Under the pieces are notes generated by a model. The model was not told the DNA's origin. It was given only the letters and a program-made list of their open reading frames with translations, and searched no databases. From Mucilaginibacter tolerans (lineage in GTDB: Bacteria > Bacteroidota > Bacteroidia > Sphingobacteriales > Sphingobacteriaceae): a stretch of DNA of 64,000 nt. Shown here one piece after another: positions 54,344 to 62,930 of the stretch; the stretch's first letter is position 1, and each line of letters begins with the position of its first letter. The position numbers were made by a program, and so were the translations under genes. The stretch is from NCBI RefSeq assembly GCF_030519375.1, contig NZ_JAUMKB010000004.1, positions 186,001-250,000 on the forward strand, read 5' to 3'.

Positions 54344-54446
54344 TACCTGCAAATTATTTTGCAGCCAGCACCTTGATATCCGTCACCTCTCTGATACATT
54401 TTGCGGGCTTTTTCTCACCCTGTATTATAATCATGCTTTTCCGCTA

Positions 54447-55259
54447 TTACAAGTAAAACGGCATAAAATTTTCGTCTGCCAATTCACACTTTACCAGCAT
54501 AGAAGTAAATAATATATCACCAAAAATATTGGCTATGGCGGTATCGGCGGCATCCCTGCCAGTAGCTATTTTTATCAGTCCATTTAGTGGCACTAGTTTG
54601 GTAGCATCAAATAATATCCATTCGTCGCCGATATAGGCTTCAAAGCAGGCATGAAAATCTCCGGGTTCTAACTGATAGGCATACCCTGTAAAATAGCGGG
54701 CCGGAATAGTTAAAGCGCGGCAAAGGGCTATACCCAAATGGGCAAAATCCCTGCATACACCGGTCTGTTGGGTAACAGTATCGTAGGCAGATGTCTGCGC
54801 ATTGGTCGAACCGCTGCGGTATTCAACATTTTTGTTGATCCAACTGGTGAGTGTAACTACTTTTTCAAAAGGATTCTCGATGTGGCCGAACAGGTTATGA
54901 GCAAGCCGGAACAATTTATCCGACTGGCAATAGCGGCTTGGGTACAGGTAAGGCAATACCAGCGGGTCCATTTTCCCGATCAATATTTCTTCCCGGGTGC
55001 TATGATCTTTTATCTCGAAGTTATTATCTACTGTGGCTTTATAGGTGATATTTAGAACTCCCTGCTCTTCAATTTCCAAACGGATGATTCTGTTTTCGCC
55101 ATTAACAGAAAATAACTCTTCCACCTTTACATAAGGGTCGACAATGAATGTTTCCTCTAATACGGCCTGGGTTGGCGTTCGCAAAGCATGAATATTCAAT
55201 ATCAGCGTTCCCGCAGACCTGATCTCATACCCCATTTCAGCGGAAACATTGAATTTCAT
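54447..55259 (-). CDS. transglutaminase-like cysteine protease family protein
   Basis: 270 residues. An N-terminal beta domain of the bacterial transglutaminase N-terminal type (about 1-105) is followed by the papain-like core with catalytic Cys169 in TGVCRDFAHL, His203 in PGDFHACFEAYI and Asp218 in LFDATKLVP. No signal peptide: cytosolic. Proteins of this kind typically sit beside Anbu, an alpha-E protein and a circularly permuted ATP-grasp enzyme; here only Anbu is adjacent. Likely peptide bond hydrolysis or transfer on an unknown conjugate. Confidence 0.9.
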   Translation of the reverse strand: MKFNVSAEMGYEIRSAGTLILNIHALRTPTQAVLEETFIVDPYVKVEELFSVNGENRIIRLEIEEQGVLNITYKATVDNNFEIKDHSTREEILIGKMDPLVLPYLYPSRYCQSDKLFRLAHNLFGHIENPFEKVVTLTSWINKNVEYRSGSTNAQTSAYDTVTQQTGVCRDFAHLGIALCRALTIPARYFTGYAYQLEPGDFHACFEAYIGDEWILFDATKLVPLNGLIKIATGRDAADTAIANIFGDILFTSMLVKCELADENFMPFYL

Positions 55260-55261
55260 TT

Positions 55262-55374
55262 TATTGTTGAATTAAGTTGATTAAGTTGGATTGAGTTAGA
55301 ATAAGTTGGATTGAACGGGATAGTTAATGATAACCAATCAATTTAATCAGCCACTTAACTCAATCAACGATTAT
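55262..55374. repeat. TTGATTAAGTT-family imperfect palindrome
   Basis: AATTAAGTTGATTAAGTTGG with ATTGAGTTAGAATAAGTTGG words on the left, and CAATTTAATCAGCCACTTAA then CTCAATCAACG on the right. It fills the gap between the transglutaminase and Anbu genes. Confidence 0.75.
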
Positions 55375-56105
55375 ACCTTTTCGCTATTAGGCAATTTGGC
55401 AAACGCGGGCTCCATCCAATCGTCCGATATATCTTCCAGCGCTTTTTTTAGCTCTTCTGCCCACTGGGTCGATATATCCTGTAAATCCTTTTGCTCATAT
55501 CGCTGTTCAGCTAATTCGTAGCTGTCTTTTTTATACAGCACCACATCAATCGGAAAGTCGACATTGTTGGAACTTACCCTGGTCGAATCGAATGATAAAA
55601 ATCCGGCCTTCAATGCCAAACGCATACTGGTATTCTCCGTTAAAGTACGGTTCAATATCGCCTTACCGTGTCCAGAGTTACCAATGATGACATAAGGTGC
55701 GCCTTGTTCCAGTTCAACCCAGTTGCCTTCAGGAAACAGAAGAAAAAGCTTATGTTCTTTATCGTCTTTTAACTGGCCTCCGATAATGGTATTGAGATCG
55801 AACTTAAAGCCCGCCTTTTCCAGCGACACTTTATCCTCTTCGGCAACGCGCTTTATTTGCTGCCCGAATGCATTAGCCGCTTTGTATAATTTGTTAAACT
55901 CTTGTGTCTCTAGTTGCTCCTTGAAATAAACTACGGCTTTATCCCTTACAGACCGTAAACCACTTGTCATGATAAAAAGTGAGAAGCCATCTTTTTGTTC
56001 TACAAATATTTTCTTCTTTACGGCAGTCTCCGTTCCTGATGTGATCAGTGTATCAGCAATGGCAACAAGTCCCTCTTTTACCTTTATTCCTAAACAGTAA
56101 GTCAT
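55371..56105 (-). CDS. Anbu-like proteasome-homologous peptidase
   Basis: 244 residues related to bacterial Anbu/BPH, homologous to proteasome beta subunits. Begins MTYCLGIKVKEGLVAIADTL: after Met removal Thr2 would be the N-terminal nucleophile, with the Asp and Lys (KKKIFV) positions usual for the fold. Anbu assembles as an open helical ring. It lies upstream of the transglutaminase gene and the two are on the same strand, separated by a repeat. Peptidase activity of Anbu proteins is not firmly established. Confidence 0.88.
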   Translation of the reverse strand: MTYCLGIKVKEGLVAIADTLITSGTETAVKKKIFVEQKDGFSLFIMTSGLRSVRDKAVVYFKEQLETQEFNKLYKAANAFGQQIKRVAEEDKVSLEKAGFKFDLNTIIGGQLKDDKEHKLFLLFPEGNWVELEQGAPYVIIGNSGHGKAILNRTLTENTSMRLALKAGFLSFDSTRVSSNNVDFPIDVVLYKKDSYELAEQRYEQKDLQDISTQWAEELKKALEDISDDWMEPAFAKLPNSEKV

Positions 56106-56274
56106 AATCTATTTTATTCTGGCCGACAAATTAATCAATTAAAAACCATTCATCTGCTATAAATTATACTATTTGTCTATTTGATTGCAGGAGAAGAATA
56201 TTGTTGGGTAACAGGCTTGTTATAAAATAAATATGATTAAAAAATTTGGAGATGTTAAAATAATAACTATCATT

Positions 56275-56289
56275 GTGTCATTATGACAC
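56275..56289. promoter_or_regulatory. perfect dyad GTGTCAT-T-ATGACAC upstream of GH3 gene
   Basis: 15-bp odd palindrome with 7-bp arms, 88 bp before the glucosidase ATG. It is a plausible operator; the nearby GAAATGTGTCGG shares one half. No clear TAnnTTTG element was found in the 271-bp gap (56106-56376). Confidence 0.4.
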
Positions 56290-56376
56290 TAACTATTGAA
56301 ATGTGTCGGACAAACCAATTACTATAAATTATACCCGGCTTTCTTTTGTCGGTTCTCAAATCAAAATAAACTCGAG

Positions 56377-58803
56377 ATGAAGAAAAACGCATTTATCTAC
56401 CCGATAGCACTGGGTTTGCTGTGCCTTATCGGTTTGAATACATCTGCGCAGCAAAAAGCGCAGGTAGTCTTGCCGCAGCTCGGAAAGAGCCCGGTGAAAG
56501 ACGTTGTTAAAGCCATGACGCTTGAAGAAAAAGCGAAACTGGTAGTAGGTATGGGTTTTAAAATGCCCGGAATGCCTAAGCCGACCGAAAAACAAATGAA
56601 GGAAGGTATTGATGTTGGTGGGTTCAAGCTGCCGCCGTCTGATGAGGATGCTTATAATATCCCCGAAAAAGTGCCTGGTGCTGCGGGCCGTACGCATGGC
56701 ATCAAACGATTAGGTATTCCTTCCATTACTGTTTCCGATGGTCCCGCCGGTATTCGTATCGACCCGATCAGGGACAACGACAGCTCCAAAACCTATTATG
56801 CCACCGCTTTCCCGGTAGGTACTTTACTGGCTTCATCATGGGATCCGGCGTTGGTCCATAGAGTAGGGGCTGCGTTTGGAACTGAGGTGCATGAATATGG
56901 AGCCGATGTTCTTTTGGGCCCCGGTGTCAATATTCACCGCAACCCGCTGGGCGGCCGTAACTTCGAATATTATTCGGAAGACCCGCTGATCACCGGTAAA
57001 ATAGCTGCTGCAATGATCAATGGTATCCAGTCGCAAGGGGTAGGCACTTCTATCAAACACTTTGCTGCGAACAACCAGGAGACCAATCGTAATGGGGTGA
57101 ACACTATAGTAAGTGAAAGAGCCTTGCGCGAAATTTATTTGAAAGGATTCGAGATTGCTATTAAAAATTCACAGCCCTGGACAGTAATGTCATCATACAA
57201 CCTGATCAACGGTACATATACTTCACAAAGGCACGATTTATTAACTACCATATTGCGCAATGAGTGGGGCTTTAAAGGGCTTGTAATGACCGACTGGTTT
57301 GGTGGAAAAGATGCCGTTGCACAAATGAAAGCCGGAAATGACCTGATCATGCCTGGCGGCCCTCAGCAATCACAGACTATTGTTGATGCGGTGAAAAGTG
57401 GTAAACTTAGCCAGAAACAATTGGATTTGAACGTGACCAGGATATTGAACATTATTCTGAAAACACCGGAATTCAAAAAGTATAAATTCTCCAATGCTCC
57501 CAACTTGAAAAAAGATGCTGAGATTACCCGCTCGGCAGCAGCACAGGGAATGGTACTGGTGAAAAATGATGATCATACCTTGCCAATAAAGAAAGGCAAA
57601 AACGTGGCGCTATTCAGTAATGGTTCATATGACCTGATAGCCGGAGGTACCGGAAGCGGTGACGTCCACAAAGCGTACACTGTTTCATTACAACAAGGTT
57701 TGAAAAATGCAGGCTATCAAGTAAATGAGAACCTGAAAAACGCTTATGAATCATATTTGAATGAGGCTAAAGCAAAACAGCCACGCCGTACAGGGATGTC
57801 GATCTTTATGACTCCGCCTCCTATTCCGCAAATGCCCGTTAATGCCGATTTGCTTGCAGCACAGGCTAATGAAGCCGATGTTGCTATTTATACTATCGGT
57901 CGTAATGCGGGTGAGGGCGCCGACCGTAAGGTAGATAATGACTTTAATCTTTCTGAAACCGAAAAAGCCCTGATCAAAACGATATCAGATGCTTTCCACG
58001 CTAAAGGCAAAAAGCTAATAGTGGTGTTAAATATCGGTGGTGTAATTGAAACCGTGAGCTGGAGAGATCAGGCAGACGGTATATTGCTGGCATGGCAGCC
58101 AGGCTTAGAGGGAGGTAATTCTATAGCCGATATACTAAGCGGTAAAGTAAACCCTTCGGGCAAGCTGGCAACCACCTTCCCGATACAGTATTCAGACGTG
58201 CCATCAGCGAAGAATTTCCCTGGAAAGGACTTGCCATTGCCTCCAGGTGAAAAACCCAATCCAATGATGGGCAGACCAGGTGAGGTAACCTACGAAGAAG
58301 GAATTTATGTAGGTTATCGTTATTACAATACTTTTGATGTAAAAACTGCCTATCCGTTTGGTTATGGTTTGTCATACACCAACTTCAAATTCAGCGATCT
58401 GAAGCTAAGCGCACCGACATTCAGCGGCTCAATTACCGCGACCATTACGATTACCAACACGGGCGATGTTGCAGGTAAGGAAGTAGCCGAACTTTACGTA
58501 AGTGCGCCTCAGAGCGGATTGCCAAAGCCAGCCGAAGAGCTGAAAGCCTTTGCTAAAACTAAATTATTGCAGCCAAAGGAATCAGAAACTATCAATCTGA
58601 CTTTAACAGCCAAAGACCTGGCATCATTTGATACCGCAAAACAATCATGGATTGTACAAGCCGGTACTTACGAAGTAAAAGTTGGTGATTCGGCAACTGA
58701 CATAAAAAAGACCAAAAAATTCAGCGTGGCTAAAGCGATTGTTACCGAGAAAGTGCATAATGTTTTGCAGCCGCAGGTAGCAATAAACGAGCTGAAAAAA
58801 TAA
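56377..58803 (+). CDS. bglX: GH3 family beta-glucosidase, secreted
   Basis: 808 residues from the ATG at 56377. Signal peptide MKKNAFIYPIALGLLCLIGL with a cut near NTSA-QQ, so periplasmic or exported. GH3 barrel (about 40-370) with GPGVNIHRNPLGGRNFEYYS, SIKHFAANNQETNR and nucleophile Asp in LVMTDWFGGKDA; alpha/beta sandwich domain (about 385-600) with GRNAGEGADR (acid/base region); C-terminal fibronectin-like domain (about 690-790). The longer frame from 56296 has no signal-like start. A terminator follows. Hydrolyses beta-linked glucosides; exact linkage unknown. Confidence 0.93.
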   Translation: MKKNAFIYPIALGLLCLIGLNTSAQQKAQVVLPQLGKSPVKDVVKAMTLEEKAKLVVGMGFKMPGMPKPTEKQMKEGIDVGGFKLPPSDEDAYNIPEKVPGAAGRTHGIKRLGIPSITVSDGPAGIRIDPIRDNDSSKTYYATAFPVGTLLASSWDPALVHRVGAAFGTEVHEYGADVLLGPGVNIHRNPLGGRNFEYYSEDPLITGKIAAAMINGIQSQGVGTSIKHFAANNQETNRNGVNTIVSERALREIYLKGFEIAIKNSQPWTVMSSYNLINGTYTSQRHDLLTTILRNEWGFKGLVMTDWFGGKDAVAQMKAGNDLIMPGGPQQSQTIVDAVKSGKLSQKQLDLNVTRILNIILKTPEFKKYKFSNAPNLKKDAEITRSAAAQGMVLVKNDDHTLPIKKGKNVALFSNGSYDLIAGGTGSGDVHKAYTVSLQQGLKNAGYQVNENLKNAYESYLNEAKAKQPRRTGMSIFMTPPPIPQMPVNADLLAAQANEADVAIYTIGRNAGEGADRKVDNDFNLSETEKALIKTISDAFHAKGKKLIVVLNIGGVIETVSWRDQADGILLAWQPGLEGGNSIADILSGKVNPSGKLATTFPIQYSDVPSAKNFPGKDLPLPPGEKPNPMMGRPGEVTYEEGIYVGYRYYNTFDVKTAYPFGYGLSYTNFKFSDLKLSAPTFSGSITATITITNTGDVAGKEVAELYVSAPQSGLPKPAEELKAFAKTKLLQPKESETINLTLTAKDLASFDTAKQSWIVQAGTYEVKVGDSATDIKKTKKFSVAKAIVTEKVHNVLQPQVAINELKK

Positions 58804-58829
58804 TCTGCACACATTAGCCCTATATATCT

Positions 58830-58855
58830 CCCGGTTGCCGTAAAAAGCAATCGGG
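58830..58855 (+). terminator. intrinsic terminator after the GH3 gene
   Basis: CCCGGTTGC/GCAATCGGG, 9-bp stem (one G-T pair), 8-nt loop, then TTTTTTATTT. It lies 27 bp after the stop. Confidence 0.9.
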
Positions 58856-58902
58856 TTTTTTATTTAAAATCAGTACTTTAGCGCAGTTATCTAAATAAAG
58901 CC

Positions 58903-59958
58903 TTGCCAGACAGCGTCACAACCCGACATCAAACCTTTGAGTGGATTGATAACCTTAAGGTCATCTCCTTATTTGCAGTTGTCATATTACATACGGCTTC
59001 GCCTTTATTAATTGATTTTAAGCATGCCGATACCGGATATTGGCTGGTGGGGGATTTTTATAATGCACTGGTCCGTTTTGGCGTTCCAGTTTTTGTGATG
59101 ATCACTGGCGCGCTTTTGCTTCACAGGGAGTATGAGCTGACCGATTTTCTGACACGCCGCTTATCAAGGATTTTATGGCCATTTTTGCTCTGGAGCTTTA
59201 TTTATATCGCTTACGCATGGTACGATGAAGAAATTGCCTTCTCGGATAATATATGGACAAACCTTCATACCGTTCTTCATCAGCTTAAATACGGAGCTTA
59301 CTACCATTTATGGTATATATACATGCTGATAGGACTGTACTTGTTTATGCCAATTATCAGCAAATTTGTTCGTAATGCGTCGGCAAAGGAGATCCGTTAT
59401 TTTTTGCTGGTATGGTTCGTAGTAATGATATTCAGCCAGCCTTATTTATCGCGCTTTCAACCACTGATAGATATGCATTATTTTATCGGTTATTCCGGTT
59501 ACCTGGTGTTAGGGCATTATCTTGCATTTATAGAATTACCCGAAAAAGGAATTAAAACGCCCCTTGTTATCTATTTTTTTCTTTGTTTGATCAGTATAAC
59601 TATTGGCACATATTTCTTGTCCGTAAATACAAAAGGACTAAGCACGGTGATGTATGAACCGCTTGGCCCCTTTATCGTGCTGTATGCTTCGGGGGCATTT
59701 TTGCTGGCAAGGGTATTTGTGTTTAAATTGCCCGAAGTAGTAGTCAAACTACGCGCTATAGCAGGTGGCTTAAGTTTAGGGATTTATTTGTGCCATGCTT
59801 TGTTCCTGACGCTACTGGATGGGCAAGGGATCAATTATAAATTGTTCAATCCTGTTTTCAGCATACCATTAACGGCCCTGGCTTGTTTCCTTTTATCGTC
59901 ATTTCTGATATTTATTATTAGTAAAATACCTGTTATTGGTAAATATATTGCTGGGTAA
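58903..59958 (+). CDS. acyltransferase family 3 membrane protein
   Basis: 351 residues with about ten membrane helices. Acyltransferase-3 marks: FEWIDNLKVISLFAVVILH (catalytic His in the first helix), FGVPVFVMITGALLL, and RLSRILWPFLLWSF. Such enzymes O-acetylate or succinylate surface sugars. Start is TTG at 58903 (PDSVTTRHQTFEW); no ATG lies near the conserved first helix. It follows the GH3 terminator by 48 bp. Confidence 0.88.
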   Translation: MPDSVTTRHQTFEWIDNLKVISLFAVVILHTASPLLIDFKHADTGYWLVGDFYNALVRFGVPVFVMITGALLLHREYELTDFLTRRLSRILWPFLLWSFIYIAYAWYDEEIAFSDNIWTNLHTVLHQLKYGAYYHLWYIYMLIGLYLFMPIISKFVRNASAKEIRYFLLVWFVVMIFSQPYLSRFQPLIDMHYFIGYSGYLVLGHYLAFIELPEKGIKTPLVIYFFLCLISITIGTYFLSVNTKGLSTVMYEPLGPFIVLYASGAFLLARVFVFKLPEVVVKLRAIAGGLSLGIYLCHALFLTLLDGQGINYKLFNPVFSIPLTALACFLLSSFLIFIISKIPVIGKYIAG

Positions 59959-59992
59959 TCGTTTATAACTACCGGATTCTTAACAGGTTTTA

Positions 59993-60000
59993 TATCTTTG
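59993..60000 (+). promoter_or_regulatory. putative -7 element of the DEAD-box helicase
   Basis: TATCTTTG (TAnnTTTG) ends 17 nt before the TTG start at 60018. Confidence 0.5.
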
Positions 60001-60017
60001 AGGATATTTTTAATTGA

Positions 60018-61247
60018 TTGACATTCCACGATTTTAATTTTAACGAACACTTAACCGAAGGTATCCTGAGTATGGGCTACACCACGCCGACACCTATACA
60101 GGAAATGGCGATCCCGGTAATTTTAGAAGGTAAAGACCTGATCGCCTGTGCGCAAACCGGCACCGGGAAGACGGCATCCTATTTATTACCGGTGCTGCAT
60201 AAAATTGCAGAAGGTAATGAAGGGCATAAAACGACCACCCTGATACTAGCGCCCACGCGCGAACTGGCGCAACAGATCGACCAGCAGGTAGAGGGGTTGG
60301 CATATTTTACCGGCTTAAGCTCTATTGCCGTATATGGCGGCGGAGACGGAATTGTTTACGAACAACAACGCCGCGGAATTCAAAACAAAGTAGACATACT
60401 GATTGCCACGCCAGGCCGGCTAATTGCGCACCTTACTTCGGGTATTTTAAAGCTCGACCAGGTAAAGTATTTAATATTGGATGAAGCCGACCGAATGCTG
60501 GATATGGGTTTTATGGGGGATATTATGCGCATCATCCGTGATATACCCGCGCACCGTCAGACGCTTTTATTCTCGGCAACTATGCCGGGGCCGATACGCA
60601 AACTGGCTAATTCGATATTAAAACATCCCGAGCAGATCAATTTGGCTACCTCGCAACCGGCAGAAGGGATCAATCAACAGATTTACAAATTGCATAACGA
60701 CCAGAAATCAAAACTGGTTGTCAAACTGCTTAAAGAAGGGAATTACACCAGCACCATCATATTTGCCAACACCAAAGACGAGGTAAAAAGACTAAGCAAG
60801 GAGCTAAAAGCTGCCCACGTTAAATCAAGCGCCTTTCATTCTGATTTTGAACAGGCAGAGCGTGAACAGATACTGCTGGACTTTAAAAATCGCGAGTTAC
60901 CCGTTATTATAGGTACCGATGCACTTTCGCGCGGGATTGATGTAGAAGGTATCGACCTGGTGATCAATTACGACGTGCCATCTGATCCTGAAGATTATAT
61001 TCACCGCATTGGGCGTACCGCCCGTGCTGAAACTACAGGTACGGCAATAACCCTGGTAAATGAGCGTGATAACCGGAAATTGAAGACTATTGAGGAACTG
61101 ATAGGCAGAAGTATTGACGAAAATATCCTCCCCGCCGAATTGGGAGAGGCGCCCGTATTCAAAGCGCACAAATCATCCCCAAAGAGAAACAATAACCGCA
61201 GGAAATTCAAAAACAAGAAAAAAAGCCCTGGTAATAAGTCAGTATAA
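60018..61247 (+). CDS. DEAD-box ATP-dependent RNA helicase
   Basis: 409 residues, RhlE/CshA-like. N-terminal RecA domain: Q motif PTPIQEMAIP, motif I AQTGTGKTASYL, Ia APTRELAQQ, II LDEADRML (DEAD), III FSATMP. C-terminal domain: IV IIFANT, V GTDALSRGIDV, VI HRIGRTAR. A basic Asn/Lys/Arg tail (KRNNNRRKFKNKKKSPGNKS) probably binds RNA. Start is TTG at 60018 (TFHDFNFNEHL), which aligns with usual starts of the family. Confidence 0.94.
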   Translation: MTFHDFNFNEHLTEGILSMGYTTPTPIQEMAIPVILEGKDLIACAQTGTGKTASYLLPVLHKIAEGNEGHKTTTLILAPTRELAQQIDQQVEGLAYFTGLSSIAVYGGGDGIVYEQQRRGIQNKVDILIATPGRLIAHLTSGILKLDQVKYLILDEADRMLDMGFMGDIMRIIRDIPAHRQTLLFSATMPGPIRKLANSILKHPEQINLATSQPAEGINQQIYKLHNDQKSKLVVKLLKEGNYTSTIIFANTKDEVKRLSKELKAAHVKSSAFHSDFEQAEREQILLDFKNRELPVIIGTDALSRGIDVEGIDLVINYDVPSDPEDYIHRIGRTARAETTGTAITLVNERDNRKLKTIEELIGRSIDENILPAELGEAPVFKAHKSSPKRNNNRRKFKNKKKSPGNKSV

Positions 61248-61254
61248 ATCCTTT

Positions 61255-61605
61255 TTAAACTTTATTTAGTTTGTGGAAATACCGGTAGGAAATTGCCAGT
61301 ATAATGAGCCATATGTAAGGCTCAATAGCATTCATAATAGTATCCCCACTATTAAAGTGAGCTATAGAAGCCGAAATCAAGACAATAGTAAAGCCGGCAT
61401 AAGCCCATTCTTTAAACATTATCGGAATACGCGGAACAAGCAGGGCAATCAGTCCTAATATTTTGGCAATCAAAAGTTCTGTTCTGAAATAATGCGGAAA
61501 ACCTAAGTGTTCATAAATTGGTGTATACATTTTAAACATGCTGAATAGCATGATGAAACTAAGGGCTCCTGTCGAAGACCAATAAATGATTTTATCTCTT
61601 TTCAT
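61255..61605 (-). CDS. DoxX-like small membrane protein
   Basis: 116 residues from the ATG at 61605 with four membrane segments; resembles the DoxX-like family (YWSSTGALSFIMLFSMF, then FRTELLIAKILGLIALLVPR, EWAYAGFTIVLISASIAHF). Function of the family is unclear. The frame continues upstream to 61686 but would overlap the oxidoreductase gene; 61605 leaves a 40-bp spacer. Third gene of a minus-strand operon with the oxidoreductase and the 160-residue membrane protein, convergent with the helicase. Confidence 0.8.
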   Translation of the reverse strand: MKRDKIIYWSSTGALSFIMLFSMFKMYTPIYEHLGFPHYFRTELLIAKILGLIALLVPRIPIMFKEWAYAGFTIVLISASIAHFNSGDTIMNAIEPYIWLIILAISYRYFHKLNKV

Positions 61606-61645
61606 TGTTGGAAATTTAAATTTGTTTTCGCGTTGAATGATCGCC

Positions 61646-62287
61646 CTAATAGCCGATCTCAATTGTAGTTCGGTAGGTTGCTTCATTGGTAATATTGTTT
61701 ATCATAAAGTGCGCAACATCAGCCCGCGAAATACTGAGGGAATTCTTTAAAAAACTGTTCATAGCGAAACGATAGTCACTGGTAACTGGTTTATCCGTCA
61801 GTCTTGGCGGGCGCATTATCGTCCAATCCAAATCAGTTTCTTTCACCAGTTTTTCCATTATGCGCAAGTCATCATACATGTATTTTAATAGTTTTTGTAA
61901 GATATATTTTGCGGCAAACCTGGCATAAAAAGGCAGTACCGGACTTATTTCTATTGCAGAAGCCGAGATAAAGAAGGCCCGCCGTACGCCCTTTTTTTTC
62001 ATGGCTTTCAACAGGCGCTTATTCCCTTCCGAATACAATTTGGTAGGCTTACGGATGGTGTTGGTTCCCAGGGCAGATATTACTGCATCTTTACCTTCCA
62101 AATGATCTTCGAAAGTCTCGGGGCGCATTACATCGCCCTTTATGATCTGAAGATTAGGATGTGAAATAGCAAGCTTAGCCGGGTTACGCAGTAGCGCTGT
62201 GACCTTATGCCCGGATTGGAGAGCAATTTCTACTGCTTGTTTTCCGATGCCTCCATTAGCACCTATCACCAGTATATTCAAAACCAT
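61646..62287 (-). CDS. NAD(P)-binding atypical SDR / NmrA-like oxidoreductase
   Basis: 213 residues from the ATG at 62287. Rossmann fold opening NILVIGANGGIGKQAVEIAL, acidic-basic switch in VTALLRNPAKL (Arg suggests NADP), DAVISALGTNT and RAFFISASAIE. Lacks the classic Tyr-xxx-Lys catalytic pair, so it may be a sensor or a flavin/biliverdin-reductase-like enzyme (BLVRB-type). Operon with the DoxX-like and membrane protein genes. Confidence 0.85.
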   Translation of the reverse strand: MVLNILVIGANGGIGKQAVEIALQSGHKVTALLRNPAKLAISHPNLQIIKGDVMRPETFEDHLEGKDAVISALGTNTIRKPTKLYSEGNKRLLKAMKKKGVRRAFFISASAIEISPVLPFYARFAAKYILQKLLKYMYDDLRIMEKLVKETDLDWTIMRPPRLTDKPVTSDYRFAMNSFLKNSLSISRADVAHFMINNITNEATYRTTIEIGY

Positions 62288-62327
62288 ACTTGGATGTTCT
62301 GTTTTCACTTTGAAAGATCATTTTGAA

Positions 62328-62810
62328 TTAATTGAATTTGAAGACACTCAATACAAAAATTGTAAGGAAGATTGCCAATTGGCTGATATGAAAAATGTTA
62401 AGATTATCCCTGATCTTTAGGGTCTTATCGCTTACGTTTATGCCGGATATTTCTTCGGGTAGCAACGTTCTTAATCGCACGCCCAGTCTTCGCCCGAAGG
62501 CCAATCCATTAATCATAATAAACAGGATCAAACCAAATTTTATCCTAAACCATAATTGCTCGCCAAAAACACCATGGGTAAGGTACATCATGGTTACACC
62601 CGAAATGATCAGGAGAAGGAAACCACTTCCAAATATGATTTGAAGTTTTACCAAAGCTTCACTGATGGCAAGCGCCTTAGCCTTATCTGCCCAATATTGC
62701 TTCCATATTTGTTTGAAGATCACATAGTCCATTAATGTCGTTCCCGCCATCATGGTTAGCCCGGCAATGTGTGTTGCCAGTGCAGCATGGTAAATTGTTT
62801 CGGTTGTCAT
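62328..62810 (-). CDS. small integral membrane protein, four helices
   Basis: 160 residues with four membrane segments (about 10-30, 55-78, 85-105, 138-158; QIIFGSGFLLLIISGVTMMY, IKFGLILFIMINGLAFGRRL). Conserved His near the N-terminus (YHAALATHIAG) and arginines at the membrane edge. Resembles CopD/DUF2269-like membrane proteins but not assigned. First gene of the minus-strand operon; divergent from the MarR gene. Confidence 0.75.
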   Translation of the reverse strand: MTTETIYHAALATHIAGLTMMAGTTLMDYVIFKQIWKQYWADKAKALAISEALVKLQIIFGSGFLLLIISGVTMMYLTHGVFGEQLWFRIKFGLILFIMINGLAFGRRLGVRLRTLLPEEISGINVSDKTLKIRDNLNIFHISQLAIFLTIFVLSVFKFN

Positions 62811-62822
62811 AAATTGATAGTT

Positions 62823-62864
62823 TAATACGTTTTCGTAGTTGTTTAATCAAATGTAATACGTTTT
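62823..62864. promoter_or_regulatory. two direct repeats TAATACGTTTT, candidate MarR operator
   Basis: TAATACGTTTT at 62823-62833 and again at 62854-62864, 31 bp apart (about three helical turns), flanking and overlapping the minus-strand -7 element. Located between the MarR-type regulator and the divergent operon. Confidence 0.55.
62848..62855 (-). promoter_or_regulatory. putative -7 element of the membrane protein operon
   Basis: The minus strand reads TACATTTG (TAnnTTTG), 37 nt before the ATG at 62810; partly overlaps the second TAATACGTTTT repeat. Confidence 0.45.
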
Positions 62865-62888
62865 AGAATTAATAATCAAATTCCGGAG

Positions 62889-62896
62889 TAGTTTTG
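62889..62896 (+). promoter_or_regulatory. putative -7 element of the MarR gene
   Basis: TAGTTTTG (TAnnTTTG), 34 nt before the ATG at 62931. Confidence 0.45.
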
Positions 62897-62930
62897 TTTA
62901 TATTTACTTCGAAATCGTAATAAAATTGAC

